6,028 nt of DNA, taken from the NCBI GenBank assembly GCA_964501505.1, contig CAZCSY010000093.1, positions 1 to 6,028 of the forward strand. The letters run 5' to 3'. The notes under the pieces were generated by a model. The model was given only the letters and a program-made list of their open reading frames with translations. It was not told the origin of the DNA and searched no databases. This document shows, one piece after another, positions 1 to 6,028 of this stretch. The first letter of the stretch is position 1. Each line of letters starts with the position of its first letter. The translations under genes and the position numbers were made by a program. Source of the stretch: CAZCSY01 sp964501505 (GTDB lineage: Bacteria; Omnitrophota; Gorgyraeia; Velamenicoccales; Velamenicoccaceae).

Positions 1-65
1 AAAGGAGAGTTTGTGAGGTCGCTCTTCCTTTCTTCTACCATGGGACCAGGCTGCAGGGTGAGTGC
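1..65 (+). promoter_or_regulatory. Probable 3' end of the L10 leader RNA (truncated by the window)
   Basis: This is the untranslated stretch directly upstream of rplJ. Seen: a stem in which 1-9 (AAAGGAGAG) pairs with 22-24 and 26-31, with t25 bulged and a 12-nt loop at 10-21, followed by a pyrimidine-rich stretch, TCTAC at 34-38 and GCAGG at 53-57. Known: in many bacteria the rplJ 5' leader binds the L10-(L12) complex and represses translation of rplJ-rplL. Its closing stem uses a GUAGA-type strand far upstream, and actinobacterial versions end in UCUAC...GCAGG. Inferred: this is the 3' portion of that leader, with the 5' half outside the window. The kink-turn that would confirm it is not visible, so confidence is modest. 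The same bases can also be read as a short leader ORF. Confidence 0.35.
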
Positions 66-608
66 ATGATGACGACCGTCGTCAAGAAGATCGGCGTCCT
101 GTATCGTGGGCTCGTGACGTCAGAGCTCAGGCGTCGCATGGAGTCCTCTGCCGACCTCGTTTTGATCAATTTCGAGAAGCTCAAGTCCGCCGAGGTCTCG
201 GATCTGCGCAAGGCGCTCAAAGCCGCCGGCGGCAGCATGTTGGTCACCAAGAACAGTTTCATGCGCAGGGCCCTTGAAGAAGCGAAGAGGCCCTTCGGGA
301 TGCAGGATCTTTTGGACGGACCCATGGGTATGGTTTTCGTCAAAGACGACCCTATCGGTGTCTGCCGGGTCCTTATCGAGTTTGCCAAGACCCACGGGGC
401 GCTGGTCGTGCGCGGCGGCGTCATGGCGGAGCGCATGGTGACGATCGACGACGTCAAGACGTTGGCGGCGCTGCGTTCGCGTCAGGCCGTCTACCAGCGA
501 GTGGCCGGCGTCCTGAACGCGCCGGTCGCCCAGCTCGCCCAGGGCCTCAACCAGATCGTGACAAAAATCGTTTACGCGCTCAAGGCCGTCAGCGATAAGA
601 AAAAATAG
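66..608 (+). CDS. rplJ: Large ribosomal subunit protein uL10 (L10)
   Basis: L10 forms the base of the ribosomal stalk. Its N-terminal domain binds 23S rRNA beside L11, and its C-terminal helix carries L7/L12 dimers that recruit translational GTPases. The 180-residue product is near the usual family length (about 165-180). Recognisable parts are the rRNA-binding core at about 47-73 (LRKALKAAGGSMLVTKNSF), the DLLDGPMGMVFVKDDP segment at 81-96, a family-typical LAALRSRQAVYQRVAGVLNA stretch from 133, and a C-terminal amphipathic helix at about 163-178 with a basic KKK tail. Two ATGs lie in tandem at 66 and 69. The purine-rich AGGGTGA at 55-61 lies 4 nt from the first and 7 nt from the second, so initiation at 69 is equally plausible and changes only one Met. 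rplL follows after 39 nt. Expression is probably autoregulated through the upstream leader. Where many homologues have LPSR, this one has LRSR (residues 136-139). Confidence 0.96.
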   Translation: MMTTVVKKIGVLYRGLVTSELRRRMESSADLVLINFEKLKSAEVSDLRKALKAAGGSMLVTKNSFMRRALEEAKRPFGMQDLLDGPMGMVFVKDDPIGVCRVLIEFAKTHGALVVRGGVMAERMVTIDDVKTLAALRSRQAVYQRVAGVLNAPVAQLAQGLNQIVTKIVYALKAVSDKKK

Positions 609-632
609 ATACCTATTGAAAAAATCGAATTC

Positions 633-640
633 AAGGAGGA
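633..640 (+). promoter_or_regulatory. Strong Shine-Dalgarno of rplL
   Basis: AAGGAGGA lies 7 nt before the rplL ATG, a near-perfect match to the 16S rRNA tail in a locally AT-rich 39-nt spacer. It is clearly stronger than the sites ahead of rplJ, rpoB and rpoC. That fits the need for several L7/L12 copies (four to six per ribosome in the family) for each L10. Confidence 0.85.
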
Positions 641-647
641 TGGACAC

Positions 648-1028
648 ATGGCAAAGATCGAAGAGATGATCAAGGAGATTGAGTCGATGAGCGTGCTGGA
701 GCTTTGCGATCTGGTCAAGGCGATTGAAGAGAAGTTCGGCGTCTCGGCCGCAGCGCCCGTCATGGCGGTGGCCGCCGGCGCGGCGGGAGCGGGGGGTGCC
801 GCGGCCGCGGAGGAGAAGACGCTCTTCAACGTCGTCCTCGAGAGCGCCGGGGCCAGCAAGATCGCCGTCATCAAAGAGGTGCGCGCGATCACGAGCCTAG
901 GCCTGAAGGAGGCCAAGGATTTGGTCGATGGGGCGCCCAAGGCCGTGAAGGAAGGGGTGCCGAAGGAAGAGGCCGCCGAGATCAAGAAGAAGCTTGAGGC
1001 TGCCGGCGCCAAGGTCGAGCTGAAATAA
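648..1028 (+). CDS. rplL: Large ribosomal subunit protein bL12 (L7/L12)
   Basis: L7/L12 is the multi-copy, flexible stalk protein that binds EF-Tu, EF-G, IF2 and RF3 and stimulates their GTPase activity. The 126-residue protein has the complete three-part layout. An N-terminal dimerisation and L10-binding domain covers about 1-33 (VLELCDLVKAIEEKFGV). An Ala/Gly hinge at about 34-54 is nearly free of charged residues. The globular C-terminal domain at about 57-126 contains KIAVIKEVRAITSLGLKEAK (71-90), the factor-binding helix region, and the closing LEAAGAKVELK. The start is fixed by the strong ribosome-binding site 7 nt upstream. Length and motifs match the family closely. Cys20, where homologues usually have Ala or Ser, is a small oddity. 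The TAA stop lies inside the foot of the stem-loop that opens the rplL-rpoB spacer. Confidence 0.98.
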   Translation: MAKIEEMIKEIESMSVLELCDLVKAIEEKFGVSAAAPVMAVAAGAAGAGGAAAAEEKTLFNVVLESAGASKIAVIKEVRAITSLGLKEAKDLVDGAPKAVKEGVPKEEAAEIKKKLEAAGAKVELK

Positions 1029-1083
1029 ATGAGACCATCGCTTACGGAGCCGCAGGCGACGTAAGCGATCCGGTCGCATTTAT
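1025..1083 (+). other. Long stem-loop spanning the rplL stop codon
   Basis: Seen by hand pairing: 1025-1031 (ATAAATG) with 1077-1083 (CATTTAT); an A.G mismatch at 1032/1076; 1033-1036 (GACC) with 1072-1075 (GGTC); a two-C bulge at 1070-1071; then a perfect 9-bp arm, 1037-1045 (ATCGCTTAC) with 1061-1069 (GTAAGCGAT). The 15-nt loop can form a further 3-bp GCC/GGC stem. In total 20 base pairs form around the loop. No T-run follows, so it is not a standard intrinsic terminator. It could be an RNase III processing site, an mRNA-stabilising 3' structure for rplL, or a dispersed REP-like palindrome. The pairing is certain; the role is inference. Confidence 0.75.
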
Positions 1084-1100
1084 CCCCCGAAGGGGGGTAA
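1080..1100 (+). other. GC-rich hairpin competing with the preceding stem-loop
   Basis: TTATCCCCC (1080-1088) pairs with GGGGGGTAA (1092-1100) around a GAA triloop, giving 9 bp including one U.G pair and five consecutive C-G pairs. Bases 1080-1083 are also used by the foot of the upstream stem-loop, so the two structures cannot both be fully formed. No T-tract follows, so termination here is unlikely. A pausing, processing or switching role is possible but unproven. Confidence 0.65.
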
Positions 1101-1120
1101 CGGAGAATCCCTGCTGGAAC

Positions 1121-1163
1121 CTGTTGCCGGCCAGGCGATCTGCTCGGCAAGAAAACAGTTTTT
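1121..1163 (+). terminator. Candidate attenuator hairpin plus T-tract before rpoB
   Basis: CTGTT (1121-1125) pairs with AACAG (1154-1158) and GCCG (1126-1129) with CGGC (1145-1148), leaving a 5-nt bulge at 1149-1153 and a loop at 1130-1144. TTTTT (1159-1163) follows directly. An alternative register gives an uninterrupted 6-bp TTGCCG/CGGCAA stem, but then the T-run is 8 nt away. Known: in E. coli an attenuator between rplL and rpoB stops most transcripts, so that far more stalk protein than polymerase is made. Inferred: this could be the equivalent, a deliberately weak terminator. The bulge and the short T-run keep confidence low. Confidence 0.3.
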
Positions 1164-1182
1164 GTACCCGTACCGGGGACGC

Positions 1183-1186
1183 GGAG
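1183..1186 (+). promoter_or_regulatory. Shine-Dalgarno that fixes the rpoB start at 1192
   Basis: GGAG sits 5 nt before the ATG at 1192. The open frame extends upstream to a TTG at 1162, but that codon lies inside the T-run and lacks a ribosome-binding site, and its ten extra residues do not resemble beta N-termini, whereas MSKTKSFAK does. A small hairpin (CCCG/CGGG at 1167-1177, loop TAC) lies just ahead of the site. Confidence 0.75.
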
Positions 1187-1191
1187 AACGC

Positions 1192-6028
<4,837 letters not shown>

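Noticed and set aside
609..647. TTGAAA at 617-622 as a -35 promoter box before rplL
   Set aside because: No -10-like hexamer lies at a suitable distance in the 39-nt gap. rplL is more simply read as co-transcribed with rplJ.
1162..1191. Upstream TTG start that would lengthen RpoB by ten residues
   Set aside because: There is no Shine-Dalgarno ahead of it and it sits in the T-run after a hairpin. The ATG at 1192 has GGAG at good spacing and gives the family-like N-terminus.
1029..1191. A separate rpoB promoter in the spacer
   Set aside because: No convincing -35/-10 pair was found by eye; the spacer is dominated by inverted repeats. A promoter with unfamiliar consensus cannot be excluded.

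Overview
The window is one continuous stretch of core housekeeping sequence on the + strand in the order rplJ - rplL - rpoB - rpoC (5' part). This is the conserved bacterial rplKAJL-rpoBC arrangement, and it encodes the ribosomal stalk proteins L10 and L7/L12 followed by the beta and beta' subunits of RNA polymerase. All four genes are intact as far as they can be read. I see no mobile element, tRNA, CRISPR array or foreign gene, and no previously undescribed protein system. The DNA is GC-rich with mostly G/C third codon positions throughout, with no compositional break.

Organism: a bacterium. The RpoB N-terminus (MSKTKSFAKFKEVYPMPHLL...), the L10 start (KKIGVLYRG...) and the RpoC wording (FGPVKDWECNCGKY) resemble, from memory, Omnitrophota (former OP3, PVC superphylum) proteins. 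A beta insert of about 90 residues at the position of the E. coli betai9 insert supports a Gracilicutes-type polymerase rather than a Firmicutes- or Actinobacteria-type one. The phylum call is inference; no search was run.

Layout: positions 1-65 are probably the 3' end of the autoregulatory L10 leader, including a 9-bp stem at 1-31. rplJ (66-608) is followed by a 39-nt gap with a strong Shine-Dalgarno and rplL (648-1028). The 163-nt rplL-rpoB spacer (1029-1191) is the most interesting non-coding part. It holds a long stem-loop that includes the rplL stop codon, a second hairpin sharing bases with the foot of the first, and a third hairpin followed by five T's. It looks like an RNA control or processing region separating stalk-protein from polymerase expression. 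rpoB (1192-4599) overlaps rpoC (4596-6028, cut by the window edge) by the four bases ATGA.

Functionally, L10 anchors L7/L12 dimers on the large ribosomal subunit, where they recruit translation factors. Beta and beta' form the catalytic cleft of RNA polymerase. Ribosomal and transcription capacity are therefore co-transcribed, probably with L10-L12 feedback acting at the leader and the rplL-rpoB spacer adjusting the ratio of stalk protein to polymerase.
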